Part shown: one piece after another, positions 46,226 through 55,055 of the stretch
Layout of the letters: each line of letters opens with the position of its first letter
Numbering within the stretch: position 1 is the first letter of the stretch
NCBI RefSeq assembly: GCF_900636545.1
Contig: NZ_LR134290.1
Coordinates: 4,278,001-4,342,000, forward strand
Direction of reading: 5' to 3'
DNA from: Pseudomonas mendocina
GTDB lineage: Bacteria > Pseudomonadota > Gammaproteobacteria > Pseudomonadales > Pseudomonadaceae
DNA: 64,000 bases
The notes under the pieces: model-generated
Told to the model about the DNA's origin: nothing
Databases searched by the model: none
The model's input: only the letters and a program-made list of their open reading frames with translations
Made by a program: the position numbers and the translations under genes

Positions 46226-46849
46226 CTACTGCAACGGCGAGAACGCCGCCGGCAGGTAGAGGGTGGAATGCATCTCGCGCAGTTGCGGCCCGGAGTTCTC
46301 TGGTGGCCAGACGCCGTCTGCTACGGCACGGGTGCGTACGTCCAGGCGCTGCTCCTGGCTGGCGTAGGGCCAGATGTGCAGGTAGCGCGGGGTGCGTCCG
46401 TCGGTAGCGAAGAATGCCGCGTAGACCGCCGAATAACCGGCGCCGGTGCGTGGGCCGACGGCCTTTTCCCAGCCGGCCATGGTCGGTGCCAGGCCGGAGG
46501 GAATCAGGTTGTATTCGCGCAGCTCGTAGAACGGCCCGTAGTGGCCGGGCGCCAGAGGCTCGAGGAAAGGAAACAGCGTGTAGTTTTCCACCTTCATGTC
46601 GAGCATGAAGGCTTCGATACCGAAGGCATCGGGTGCCTGGAGGAAGCGCTCGCGCTCAGCCTGCCGCGCCGTCTCGTCCCGGAAACCGCGCAGCACGGCG
46701 ATCTGGTTCAGCGGGCCGATTTCGGACGACCAGCAGCCCATCAGTGTGCAGCCATCACGCGCCTCGGCGAGCGTCTCACGCAGGTGCTTCAGCGCTTCGG
46801 CCGGAGTGCGCACGCGCAGGGTGAAGGTGATCAGTTCGTAGAATCGCAT
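46226..46849 (-). CDS. NIPSNAP-family protein
   Basis: 207 residues with two ferredoxin-like (dimeric alpha/beta barrel) halves: MRFYELITFTLR...HLRETLAEARDGC and FYELREYNLIPSGLAPTMAGWEKAVGPR. A tryptophan-rich WPYASQEQRLDVR tail follows. NIPSNAP proteins often accompany oxygenases or degradation enzymes but their activity is poorly known. It starts 59 bp after the OprD gene, probably one transcript with it, and ends before a terminator. A role in the iac or cat pathway is inference. Confidence 0.82.
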   Translation of the reverse strand: MRFYELITFTLRVRTPAEALKHLRETLAEARDGCTLMGCWSSEIGPLNQIAVLRGFRDETARQAERERFLQAPDAFGIEAFMLDMKVENYTLFPFLEPLAPGHYGPFYELREYNLIPSGLAPTMAGWEKAVGPRTGAGYSAVYAAFFATDGRTPRYLHIWPYASQEQRLDVRTRAVADGVWPPENSGPQLREMHSTLYLPAAFSPLQ

Positions 46850-46908
46850 CGTCTTCTCGCAGCCTGTGAATGCAGGCGGAGCCGGATCTGCCCCGGCCCC
46901 GCCGCCGG

Positions 46909-48186
46909 TCAGAACTTGAAGGTGTAGGAGGTGATCAGGCGGTTCTCCTTGTAGTCAGCCCCCGAAGCCGCGCCGTTGCCGTAGCGGGTCTTCACGTCGA
47001 TGTTGCGCCACTCGAAGCCCACGCCCTTGAGCGGGCCGCTCTGCACCACGTAGCTGAGGAAGATGTTGCGTTCGCTCTCGACGTTCTGATCCAGATCGTT
47101 GTTGCCACGGTCTATACCAGTGCCGCGCATGTAGCGGGTCATCAGCTTCAAGCCGGGCACGCCATAGCTGGCGAAGTCCAGGTCATAGCGCAGTTGCCAG
47201 GAACTCTCGTTGGGCTTGACGAAGGCCACGGTGGACCAGTTCACCAGATACGGCTGCGGCGCATAGCCGTTGAGGGTGGGGAAGGTACTGTCGCCGAGCA
47301 TGCGCTGGTAGCCGACACCGATGGCGTGGGCGCCCTTGCGTAGAGTGGTCATGGCGCCGTAGGAGCGGTTGTCGATGTCGCCGTAGAGCGCCTTGCCGTC
47401 TTCACGGTTGTCGAAGTAGCGCAGGTCGGTCTTCAGCCCGAAGCCGTTGCCCAGGTCGGCATTGTGCGTGGCACCGAGGTACTGCTGCTGATAGATGTCT
47501 TCCAGCTGGCCGTAGAAGTAGGTCGCCGACAGCGACGGGGTGAAGGCATAGGTGGCACCGGCGAAATTCAGACCATCGCTGCGGCGTTGGATGTCCGGCC
47601 CGTTGAACAGGTACATCTTCTCGCGGTTGGACGATTCACGGCTGCTGATCTCGGTGAAGCGGCCGGCGGTGAGGGTCAGCTTGTCCACCTCGCGCGACTC
47701 CAGCATGAAGCCGTGGTAGGTGGTGATCAGTTGCCGCGAGTCGTCGTAGAAAGCCACCGGCAGCGTCGGACGATGTTCGCCGATCTTCAACTCGGTCTTG
47801 GAGTAGCGCACCTTGGCGGTCAGCGCGGCGCGGCCGTAATCGCGAACCTGTTCGCCCTTGCTGTCATCGTAGGGAATGATGGTGTCCGGGCCGCGGCCAC
47901 CACCGCCATCGAGGCGATAGGCATATTGCGCAGATACATCGAGACCGAATTGCACAGTGCCTTCGGTATATCCGGAAATAGCGCGAAAGTCGAAACCCTG
48001 AGTCCAACTGCCAACACGCGATTTGGGCGCGTCGTGCTGTTTGAAGTCACGGTCGATATAGAAGTTGCGCAAGCCAAGACTGACTTGTCGATCATCGATA
48101 AAGTCCGCTTGGGCGGAAATCGACGCGAACATGCCCATCAGGCCAACAGCGCCCATGCTGCCGGCCAGCCAGTTGTTCTGGAACAT
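46909..48186 (-). CDS. OprD-family outer-membrane porin (third copy)
   Basis: 425 residues with a signal peptide ending near SAQA/DFIDDRQVSLGLRN. GLRNFYIDRDFKQHD, FRAISGYTEGTVQFGLDVSAQYAYRLDGGGGRG and the closing strand LITSYTFKF fit OprD. It lies between iacG and the NIPSNAP gene, so it probably admits indole-3-acetate or a related acid. A 15-bp palindrome at 48206-48220 sits 20 bp before the ATG. It differs clearly from the copies at 5838 and 17900. Confidence 0.92.
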   Translation of the reverse strand: MFQNNWLAGSMGAVGLMGMFASISAQADFIDDRQVSLGLRNFYIDRDFKQHDAPKSRVGSWTQGFDFRAISGYTEGTVQFGLDVSAQYAYRLDGGGGRGPDTIIPYDDSKGEQVRDYGRAALTAKVRYSKTELKIGEHRPTLPVAFYDDSRQLITTYHGFMLESREVDKLTLTAGRFTEISSRESSNREKMYLFNGPDIQRRSDGLNFAGATYAFTPSLSATYFYGQLEDIYQQQYLGATHNADLGNGFGLKTDLRYFDNREDGKALYGDIDNRSYGAMTTLRKGAHAIGVGYQRMLGDSTFPTLNGYAPQPYLVNWSTVAFVKPNESSWQLRYDLDFASYGVPGLKLMTRYMRGTGIDRGNNDLDQNVESERNIFLSYVVQSGPLKGVGFEWRNIDVKTRYGNGAASGADYKENRLITSYTFKF

Positions 48187-48205
48187 TGTTTTGATCCTTT
48201 GTTAC

Positions 48206-48220
48206 TTGTGCAAGGCACAA
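48206..48220. promoter_or_regulatory. Palindrome TTGTGC-AAG-GCACAA before the third OprD gene
   Basis: Perfect 6-bp arms with a 3-bp spacer, 20 bp before the ATG at 48186. It is operator-like. The rest of the gap 48187-48471 shows no gene; I see no clear terminator for the iac operon in it. Confidence 0.45.
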
Positions 48221-48471
48221 TGAGTGGAAGCAGATTAATTAGCAGGCAACTCAAACAAGGCAGTTAATCCGCAGTGTTGTTTTTATAACCACTTACTGCA
48301 AAAAAGGTCGTAGCAAGGCTCTACCCATAAATCTCGGGCAGTTATTTCTTATTAACGGGTACTGCATGTTTCAGGATGAAATGGCACTTCATCCGGCATT
48401 TCCGAAGTGACTTCGGAAAATCCTGTGGCACTGGCAAAACGGCGGGTGGGCCAATGCCCACCCACGGCGTC

Positions 48472-48972
48472 TCAGCAGGCCGAACGCGACTGCTCGCCCA
48501 AGCGGTGATAGGCACGGTTGAAATACACCAGGCCGTCCTGGTTCTTACCGTTACGAATACCCAGCACCTCGCAATAGAAGATGGTGTGCGAACCCACCTC
48601 ATGGGCCTGGGCGATGCGGCAATCGAAATTGACCAGGGCGTCGTCCAGCAGCGGCGCGCCGCTTTCCAGGGTGCTCCAGCTGGCCTGGGCAAAACGCTGG
48701 TCGGAGTCCAGCTCGCGGTTGGCGAACACGCCGGAAATGTCCTTCAGCTCGGCGCTCAGCACGTTCACGCTGAGCACGCCGTTCTGCTTGAAGTGGCCAT
48801 TGGAGAAAGATGAACGATTCATGCATACCAGCAGTGTCGGCGGCTGGTCGGTGACGCTGCATACGGCCGAGGCGGTAAAGCCCCAGCGCCCGGCTGCACC
48901 GTCGGTGGTGATCACTGAAACGGCGCCGCCCAGCAGCGCCATGGCATTACGGAAACCTGTGGTGTCGACCAT
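48472..48972 (-). CDS. iacG: Flavin reductase, IacG-like
   Basis: 166 residues of the flavin-reductase-like (HpaC) fold: FRNAMALLGGAVSVITTDGAAGRWGFTASAVCSVTDQPPTLLVCMNRSS, with GLVYFNRAYHRLG at the end. It would supply reduced flavin to the monooxygenase-type IacA. Last gene of the iac run, 38 bp after iacF; order and neighbours match known iac clusters. Confidence 0.9.
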   Translation of the reverse strand: MVDTTGFRNAMALLGGAVSVITTDGAAGRWGFTASAVCSVTDQPPTLLVCMNRSSFSNGHFKQNGVLSVNVLSAELKDISGVFANRELDSDQRFAQASWSTLESGAPLLDDALVNFDCRIAQAHEVGSHTIFYCEVLGIRNGKNQDGLVYFNRAYHRLGEQSRSAC

Positions 48973-49010
48973 GATCTTGCCCTCGTCTGTTAACGGCCTG
49001 CTGGCCTGCG

Positions 49011-49970
49011 CTAGATGTCCAGCACCAGTTTTTTCGACTTGGCGCGCGAACAGCAGACCAGGATCTGGTCGTTGGCGGCCTTCTCGTCATCGGTGAGGTA
49101 GACGTCGCGGTGATCCGGTTCGCCTTCCAGCACGTCGCACAGACAGGTGCCACAGACGCCCTGCTCGCAGGAGATTTCCACCTTGATGCCGACGGTGGCG
49201 AGGGCATCGATGATGGTCTGGCCTTCGGCAACCTGAACGGTCTTGCCGCTGCGCTGCGCCACCACCTCGAAGCTGTCGCCGCTGGCATCGACTTCCACCT
49301 GGAAGTACTCGCGGTGGATGTGTTCCTCGGCGTAACCAGCTTTGCGTGCACCGTCGATGACCCAGTCCATGAAGCCGGACGGGCCGCACACGTAGACGTG
49401 CACACCGGCGCCTGGCTGGCCGAGCACGGCCGGCAGGTCGAGCTTCTGCGCATCGCCTTCATCATCGAAGTGGGTGCGTACGCAGGCAGCGAAATCGGCG
49501 CCCGCCAGTTCGTCGAGGAAGGCCGTACGCTGGCGCGAACGCCCGCAGTAGTGCAGCTCGAACGGGCTGTCCTGAGCCGTCAACTGGTGCGCCATGGCGA
49601 TCATCGGGGTGATGCCGATGCCACCGCCGATAAGGATCGAATGGCTGGCGCCAGCGGCCAGGGGAAACAGGTTGCGCGGCGTGCCGACGCTGACGCTGGC
49701 GCCCTCGGTGAGCAGCTCGTGAACCGCCAGCGAGCCACCGCGCGAAGCCGGGTCACGCAGCACACCCAGGCGGTAGACGCTGGCGTTGGCCGGGTCACCG
49801 CAGAGCGAATACTGGCGTACAAGGCCGGGCTTGAGGTGGATATCGACATGGGCACCGGCCTCGAAGGTCGGCAGATTGCTGCCCGTCGGATCGGCGAGGT
49901 CGAGGATCACTACGCCCTCGCCTTGCTCCTGCCGCTTGCGTACCACCAGGTTCAACACTTGCTCAGTCAT
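49011..49970 (-). CDS. iacF: Ferredoxin-NAD(P)H reductase of the phthalate/vanillate type, IacF-like
   Basis: 319 residues in the order flavin domain (RQYSLCGDP), NAD domain (ILIGGGIGITPMIAMAHQL; VYVCGPSGFMDWV) and C-terminal [2Fe-2S] domain (EISCEQGVCGTCLCDVL and a final Cys pair in ILVCCSRA). This is the VanB/phthalate dioxygenase reductase layout. It should deliver electrons to the IacCD oxygenase. It lies between iacE and iacG. Confidence 0.9.
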   Translation of the reverse strand: MTEQVLNLVVRKRQEQGEGVVILDLADPTGSNLPTFEAGAHVDIHLKPGLVRQYSLCGDPANASVYRLGVLRDPASRGGSLAVHELLTEGASVSVGTPRNLFPLAAGASHSILIGGGIGITPMIAMAHQLTAQDSPFELHYCGRSRQRTAFLDELAGADFAACVRTHFDDEGDAQKLDLPAVLGQPGAGVHVYVCGPSGFMDWVIDGARKAGYAEEHIHREYFQVEVDASGDSFEVVAQRSGKTVQVAEGQTIIDALATVGIKVEISCEQGVCGTCLCDVLEGEPDHRDVYLTDDEKAANDQILVCCSRAKSKKLVLDI

Positions 49971-50088
49971 ACCGACCTTCCCGCACCCTTCGGGGTGCTG
50001 ATTGTTCTCGTTCGTTACAGTCCGCAGCTCGCACGCGCGGCATTCTTTCTTTTGTCCGCTGCGGCCATTGGGCCGCTGCGGACGGGGT

Positions 50089-50829
50089 TCAGCGCATGAA
50101 CAGGCCGCCGTTCACATCCCAGGTCGCCCCGGTGGTGAAGTAGGCTTCCGGGCGCACCAGCTGCACCACCAGGTCACCGAGGAAATCGGCATCGCCGAGG
50201 CGCTTCACCGGGATATTGGCCAGCAGCCCGGCCATGCGCTCCGGCGGCACTGCCGCATGCACGGCAGGCGACTCGATGGGACCGGGGGCGATGGCGTTGA
50301 CCGTCACGCCGGCGGCCGCCAGCTCCTTGGCGAAGATCTTGGTCAGGGTGACGATGGCGCCCTTGGAGGCGGCGTAGTGCGCCCCCGTGGCGGTGCCGCC
50401 GTTCTGCCCGGCCAGCGAAGCCATGTTGATGATGCGCCCGTAGCCGGCGCCGGCCATGTGCCCGCCGAACACCTGGCAACCGAGGAAGATGCTGCGGGTG
50501 TTGAGGCTCATGACCTGATCGAACTCTTCCGGACTGATCTGCATGACTGGCGTGGTGCGCGTCATCGCGGCACTGTTGACCACCACGTGCAGCGCGTCCC
50601 AACGGGCCAGAACGGCGGCCAGCGCGTCCTTGAAGTCGGCCTTGCTGGCAACGTCGAGTTGCAGCGCCAGGCTGCGCTGACCGCTCGGGTCGAGACGGTC
50701 GGCGGCGGCCTGGGCACTTTCCAGCGACAGATCGGTGATCACCACCGCGTAACCGGCTGCGAACAGACGGTTGGCGATGGACAGACCGAGGCCCTGGGCG
50801 GCGCCGGTGACGAGGGCTACCTGAGTCAT
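50089..50829 (-). CDS. iacE: Short-chain dehydrogenase/reductase, IacE-like
   Basis: 246 residues. TGAAQGLGLSIANRL forms the nucleotide loop, NSAAM the stabilising motif, and MASLAGQNGGTATGAHYAASKGA contains the catalytic Ser, Tyr and Lys. It oxidises or reduces an intermediate of indole-3-acetate breakdown in known clusters. A 144-bp element with inverted ends fills the space to iacD. Confidence 0.9.
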   Translation of the reverse strand: MTQVALVTGAAQGLGLSIANRLFAAGYAVVITDLSLESAQAAADRLDPSGQRSLALQLDVASKADFKDALAAVLARWDALHVVVNSAAMTRTTPVMQISPEEFDQVMSLNTRSIFLGCQVFGGHMAGAGYGRIINMASLAGQNGGTATGAHYAASKGAIVTLTKIFAKELAAAGVTVNAIAPGPIESPAVHAAVPPERMAGLLANIPVKRLGDADFLGDLVVQLVRPEAYFTTGATWDVNGGLFMR

Positions 50830-50840
50830 GCCTCACCCCC

Positions 50841-50984
50841 GAGGGCCCGTTCATGGGCGCGCGAGCTAGCGCGAGACAAGGAAGAAAGGGCTGAGGAAGC
50901 GGAGTCTACGAGCCGTAGATGAGCATTCCGAAGCCGTTGATGACGCTGTATCGCCGACGCGCAGCCGCTCATGGACGGGCCCTC
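50841..50984. repeat. 144-bp element with inverted termini between iacD and iacE
   Basis: GAGGGCCCGTTCATGGG (50841-50857) and CTCATGGACGGGCCCTC (50968-50984) are inverted copies matching at 15 of 17 positions. Inside are CTACG-AGC-CGTAG (about 50907-50919) and a GCGCGAGCTAGCGCG near-palindrome. The right end overlaps the iacD stop. It could be a small non-autonomous element or a structured RNA spacer. Confidence 0.65.
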
Positions 50985-51459
50985 ACAGGATGTAGCCGAT
51001 ACCGGCGAGAGTATCGGTGGAGTTGATCAACTGGATCAGCTTGCGCTGGATCTTGAAGCTGTCGCCGTCGCGCTTGAGCTGGAAGGTGACATCCGCGGTG
51101 TAGTGCTTGAGCACGTCCTTGCGGAACTCGCGCAGGTTCTGCGCGCAGCGCACGGTAACCACGCCGTCTTCCTCGCCGAGTACGCGAAAGCGCGACAGGC
51201 TGCGCACGGTGCGGGCACGCGGGCTGGTGGAGATGGACTCGCCGCCGATCAGGCGCTGCACACGCAACTGGCGCATGTGGTGGTCGTCGTAGGCGTAGTT
51301 GAGGGTGTTCTCGAAATCGGTCTCGTTGGGGTCGATCGGGATGATGTAGGTGCCCTTGTCGGCCCACAGGTTCAGCCAGGCGTCGAAGTCGCCGTGGTCG
51401 AGCATGTCCGCTTCCTGCCAGATGAAGGCGCTGACGTGGTTGAGCAGTTCAAGATTCAT
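50983..51459 (-). CDS. iacD: Ring-hydroxylating dioxygenase small subunit, IacD-like
   Basis: 158 residues from the ATG at 51459 (MNLELLNHVSAFIWQEADML) with AAGAGA upstream; a TTG five codons earlier lies on that ribosome site. The cystatin-like beta-subunit pattern HGDFDAWLNLWADKGTYIIPIDPNE and DVTFQLKRDGDSFKIQRKLI is seen. It pairs with IacC, 80 bp upstream. Its stop lies in the inverted-end element. Confidence 0.9.
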   Translation of the reverse strand: MNLELLNHVSAFIWQEADMLDHGDFDAWLNLWADKGTYIIPIDPNETDFENTLNYAYDDHHMRQLRVQRLIGGESISTSPRARTVRSLSRFRVLGEEDGVVTVRCAQNLREFRKDVLKHYTADVTFQLKRDGDSFKIQRKLIQLINSTDTLAGIGYIL

Positions 51460-51539
51460 GGTCGTTCTCTTCAAATAAGTGCGTTACGGAGCTGAGCGGC
51501 AGGCCCCTCTCATCGCGCCGATGAGAGGGGCGAGACAGC

Positions 51540-52814
51540 TCAGGCCGACATCATCTTTTTCCACTGCTGGTAGGCCGCGCGCATGCCGGTCTCGGCGCTC
51601 ACGTCGCTGACCAAGCCGTCCTCGCTCGGCTTCTCGCCGGGCAGGCCGCGGTTGAGCATGATCCACAGGTCGCTGCCGGCCTGGGCGCCCTTCTGCACAC
51701 GCTCCCAGGCCTCGGAATCGTCAGGGGTGCCGAAGCCCATCGGGCCCTGGAAGTGCTCGTGCAGGCGCAGGCGGTAGCGATTGGCCACGGCCGGACCGCC
51801 GTCCATGGTGATCACCGCGTGGTGGATCTCGGTCTCGTTCACCGAAACCGGCTGCAGCACGCGGAAGAAGGCCATGGAGCAGGCGACGTTGGGGAACAGG
51901 TTGAGGTTGAAACCCGAACCGCCGACGGCGCGGACGATGCGCCGTACCTGCTGTTCCTCGATGCCTTCGTCGCGCAACTCCTGGGCCAGCGCCTCGAAGC
52001 GCTCGGGGATCGGCTTGTCGAGGTCGGCTTCCAGATCCACCAAGTCCGGGATCATCACCATCACGCTGTGGCCGTTGCCGAGATCCTCGACGTAGCCGGG
52101 GCCTTCGACGAAATCGAACAGCTCCAGGGTCTGCTCGTCCACCGAGGACAGGAACGACTTGTGCACCAACGGGAAGTGGTAGGCGTCGGTGGTGTTCTCC
52201 AGCTGGATCTTCCAGTTGCCGGGGAAACGGAAACGATGCTCGCCGGAGACCTTCACGCCGTAGCCCGCGCCCTGCTTCATGAACAGGTCGATCCATTTCT
52301 TCGCCGCGCCGAGGAAGTCTGCCAGCGGCTCGATGTCGTCCTTGAAGGTGGCGAAGATCATGCCGTTGTATTGCTCGACGCGCAGGCTGACCAGTGGCAG
52401 CTCGCCCTTGTCCAGGCAGTCGGCGTAGCTCTCCGGGTGCGGCACGCCGCGCAGGCTGCCGTCGAGGGCGTAGCTCCAACCGTGGTAGGGGCAGACGAAG
52501 CTGTTGGTCTTGCCCTTCTTGTGCTCGCAGACGGTGGCGCCACGGTGGCGGCAGCGGTTGAGCAGCACGTGCACGTCCTTCTTGCGGTCGCGCACGACGA
52601 TCACCGGCTGCTTGCCGATGTAGGTGCTCTTGTAGCTGCCGTTGTCGGGAATCTCGCTGGCGTGCGCCACCCACACCCAGGTGCTGTAGAAGACCTTCTC
52701 CAGCTCTTCGTCGAAGATGCGCGCATCGGTGTACAGGGAGGTGTGCACGCGGTCGTGCAGCACCAGGTCGGCCGGCGAGCTGGCCAGGTTCACGGTTTCG
52801 ATCAGGTTGGTCAC
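51540..52814 (-). CDS. iacC: Rieske dioxygenase large subunit, IacC-like
   Basis: 424 residues from a GTG at 52814, 5 nt after AGGAG; the GTG two codons earlier abuts that ribosome site. Rieske ligands Cys88, His90, Cys108 and His111 lie in CRHRGATVC and CPYHGW; the iron site is NTTDAYHFPLVHKSF. With IacD and IacF it is proposed to open the way from the oxindole-type intermediate to catechol. The repeat at 52903-52960 separates it from iacI. Confidence 0.92.
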   Translation of the reverse strand: MTNLIETVNLASSPADLVLHDRVHTSLYTDARIFDEELEKVFYSTWVWVAHASEIPDNGSYKSTYIGKQPVIVVRDRKKDVHVLLNRCRHRGATVCEHKKGKTNSFVCPYHGWSYALDGSLRGVPHPESYADCLDKGELPLVSLRVEQYNGMIFATFKDDIEPLADFLGAAKKWIDLFMKQGAGYGVKVSGEHRFRFPGNWKIQLENTTDAYHFPLVHKSFLSSVDEQTLELFDFVEGPGYVEDLGNGHSVMVMIPDLVDLEADLDKPIPERFEALAQELRDEGIEEQQVRRIVRAVGGSGFNLNLFPNVACSMAFFRVLQPVSVNETEIHHAVITMDGGPAVANRYRLRLHEHFQGPMGFGTPDDSEAWERVQKGAQAGSDLWIMLNRGLPGEKPSEDGLVSDVSAETGMRAAYQQWKKMMSA

Positions 52815-52902
52815 GGTCACTCCTCGTCGGCATCAGGTGCCGACTCACAATTTCTTTTGCTCGCCTTGCCCGAAAGTCGGAGCTCCGGCTAGCGTCATCT
52901 TC

Positions 52903-52960
52903 GTAGGGTGGGCTTGCGCCCACGCCTGGCCTTTCTGTGGTGGGCTGAAGCCCACCCTAC
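52903..52960. repeat. GTAGGGTGGGC-type bracketed repeat between iacC and iacI
   Basis: GTAGGGTGGGCTTGCGCCCAC starts at 52903, and the inverted GGTGGGCTGAAGCCCACCCT runs to CTAC at 52960. Its right end supplies the iacI stop codon (TAG at 52959-52957). Family members are at 13883, 19299 and 58052. Confidence 0.8.
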
Positions 52961-53466
52961 GTATTGCCCGGCACCGGTAGGTGCGCGCTGCTGTTCCAGG
53001 TATCCACGGGGCGGCTGAACAGGTTCTCGGTCTGGAAGTGCGCCATGCGCCAGGTGCCCTCCTCCTCGCGGAACTTCACCGTCAGCCGCGCGGCGTTGAG
53101 GTGCGAGGCACCGCTGGCGAAGGTGGAGGTCTGCAACATCACCCAACTGCCGCTGGCCTCGTCGCCCTCCACGTGGATCAGCTCCGAACAGAGAAAATGC
53201 ACGTTGAGAGCGAAGTGGGCAGGCTCGGTCATGTAGCCGGCGAACATCGCGCGGATCGCCTCACGCCCCCGGTAGCCGCCGAAGCTCTGGGCGTACTTGG
53301 CGCCCTTGCCTTCCCAGATGGCGTCGGCGCTGAACAGCTCGGCCAGCTCGTCCAGCGGGGTGCGCGCATCGAGCGCGTCGCACAGCACCATGTAGCGGTT
53401 CATGCAGGCACGCACGGCATTCTCGCTTTCCAGCTGGCGCAGGCGGGCTTCGAGGGATCGGCTCAT
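52957..53466 (-). CDS. iacI: SnoaL/NTF2-like protein, IacI-like
   Basis: 169 residues. LESENAVRACMNRYMVLCDALDARTPLDELAELFSADAIWEGKG and FREEEGTWRMAHFQTENLFSRP are typical of the SnoaL/NTF2 fold. The name rests on the order iacH-A-B-I-C-D-E-F-G known from Acinetobacter. Its precise reaction is not settled. It starts 3 bp after the iacB stop; its stop codon is the end of a repeat, so the native C-terminus may have changed. Confidence 0.85.
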   Translation of the reverse strand: MSRSLEARLRQLESENAVRACMNRYMVLCDALDARTPLDELAELFSADAIWEGKGAKYAQSFGGYRGREAIRAMFAGYMTEPAHFALNVHFLCSELIHVEGDEASGSWVMLQTSTFASGASHLNAARLTVKFREEEGTWRMAHFQTENLFSRPVDTWNSSAHLPVPGNT

Positions 53467-53469
53467 GTC

Positions 53470-53832
53470 TCAGGCCCGCTGGATGATCAGTTCGCGGCCA
53501 GTACGCGCTTCCACCTTGCAGTAGCGCCACAGCTTGTACGGGCCGCTGCCCACGGCGGTGGTGCGGAACAGGTTGCAGGCGGCGTGGACGGTTTCGATGT
53601 CCGGCACGTCGGCCAGCAGGTAGGTGGTCCAGGGGTAGCCGGTGGATGGGCCGACCATGCTCTGGTCGTCGTCCATGTTGCCGAATACCTTCACCCCGGG
53701 CAGGTCGTGGATACCGTTCCACATGGTGCTGAACGCCGCCCAGACTTCCAGTTGCTCTTCACGCGGGGCGTCGAAGAAGTTCTGGTTGATGCCCATGCAG
53801 AACAGGACGCGCAGGGCTTTTTTCTCAGTCAT
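53470..53832 (-). CDS. iacB: Small IacB-like protein
   Basis: 120 residues from the ATG at 53832 (MTEKKALRVLFCMGINQNFFD) with GGTGA upstream; GTG codons just before are alternatives. GYPWTTYLLADVPDIETVHAACNLFRTTAVGSGPYKLWRYCKVEARTGRELI suggests a dimeric alpha/beta-barrel (EthD-like) fold. Position between iacA and iacI matches IacB, whose role in the pathway is unclear. Confidence 0.83.
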   Translation of the reverse strand: MTEKKALRVLFCMGINQNFFDAPREEQLEVWAAFSTMWNGIHDLPGVKVFGNMDDDQSMVGPSTGYPWTTYLLADVPDIETVHAACNLFRTTAVGSGPYKLWRYCKVEARTGRELIIQRA

Positions 53833-53859
53833 CACAATCACCGATCTGTCAGTTGAAAA

Positions 53860-55032
53860 TCACAGGTAGCCAGGCAGCGGCTTGTTGCCGAAGAAGATTG
53901 CGCCGGCGTTCTGGTAGGTCATGTCGCCCATGAAGGCGTGCTGGGTGATCACCAGGGTGTCGTTGACGAAGCGCGACAGGGGGTTGTCGCGATAGACACC
54001 GGTCATCCCCGAGAGCATCTGTGCGGTGCGCGCCACTTCGGCCGAGACACGGGTGGCGTGGGTCGAGGACAGGCGCAGCAGGTTGGTCTGCTCGATGCTC
54101 ACCGGGTTGCCGGCAACCACGCTGTTCCAGGCGCTTTCCATGGCTTCGTAGAACCAGGCACGAGCGGCGCGCAGTTCCGCTTCGGCCTTGGCCATCTGCA
54201 TCTGCGCCAGCGGGCGGTCGGCCAGGGCCGGCGCCCCGGTGACGGAGAAACGCCCACTGGCCATGCCGCAGAGGTAGTCCAGGGCAGCACGAGCCACGCC
54301 CAGGCCAACCACGGACAGCACCTGCGTGGCGAAAGACAGCGAGGGGTAGCGGAACATCGGCTCATCGAGGTTGGAAGCGCCGCCGCGGACGAACGTCCAC
54401 TCCTCGGGCACCACCACGCCATCGATCACCACGTCATGGCTGCCGGTACCGATCAGGCCAACCACGTTCCAGGTTTCCTCGATCGTCACCTTCTCCCTCG
54501 GCATCACTGCCAGGCGCGGCAGGCCCAGCGTCTCGCCGTTCTTCGGGCTGATGCCGACACCGATCAGGCTCGCGCCCTTGCAGCCACTGGAGAAGCGCCA
54601 GCGGCCACTGACCTTGAAGCCTCCGTCATGCAGATCAGCCGGCTGCGGAGGGAAAATACCGCCGGCAAATACGACGTCCGGGCCATTGGCATAGAGCTTC
54701 TCCAGTGTTGCCCGGGGCAGTGCTGCCAGGTAGACCGGGTTCATACCGAAGCTGGCGACCCAACCGGCGGAACCGTCGGCGGCGGAGATTTCCTCCACCA
54801 TCTCGCAGAACTCCATGGGACTGCGCTGCTCACCGCCAAAGCGGGTAGGCACCAGGGCGCGGTAGACGCCCAGCTCCTTGAAACGCTCGATCACGTCATC
54901 GGAGATGTATCGCTGCTGATCGAATTCCTCACGCTGGGCGCGCTCACGGATATCGACCAGCAGCGCCTGAAAGGCTTCATTTGCGGTAATCGGGGCAAGG
55001 CGCTGGCAATCCAGCTCGCTTAGGGAAGACAT
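53860..55032 (-). CDS. iacA: Acyl-CoA-dehydrogenase-fold flavin monooxygenase, IacA-like
   Basis: 390 residues from the ATG at 55032 (MSSLSELDCQRLAPITANEAF), 8 nt after GGAG; the frame continues across iacH without being coding. ISAADGSAGWVASFGMNPVYLAAL, WRFSSGCKGASLIGVG and TWNVVGLIGTGSHDVVIDGVVVPEEWTF are typical of class D flavin monooxygenases with the acyl-CoA dehydrogenase fold. It carries out the first oxidation of indole-3-acetate, using reduced flavin from IacG. Confidence 0.92.
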   Translation of the reverse strand: MSSLSELDCQRLAPITANEAFQALLVDIRERAQREEFDQQRYISDDVIERFKELGVYRALVPTRFGGEQRSPMEFCEMVEEISAADGSAGWVASFGMNPVYLAALPRATLEKLYANGPDVVFAGGIFPPQPADLHDGGFKVSGRWRFSSGCKGASLIGVGISPKNGETLGLPRLAVMPREKVTIEETWNVVGLIGTGSHDVVIDGVVVPEEWTFVRGGASNLDEPMFRYPSLSFATQVLSVVGLGVARAALDYLCGMASGRFSVTGAPALADRPLAQMQMAKAEAELRAARAWFYEAMESAWNSVVAGNPVSIEQTNLLRLSSTHATRVSAEVARTAQMLSGMTGVYRDNPLSRFVNDTLVITQHAFMGDMTYQNAGAIFFGNKPLPGYL

Positions 55033-55055
55033 GGGCTTCTCCAGGATGGGCATGG

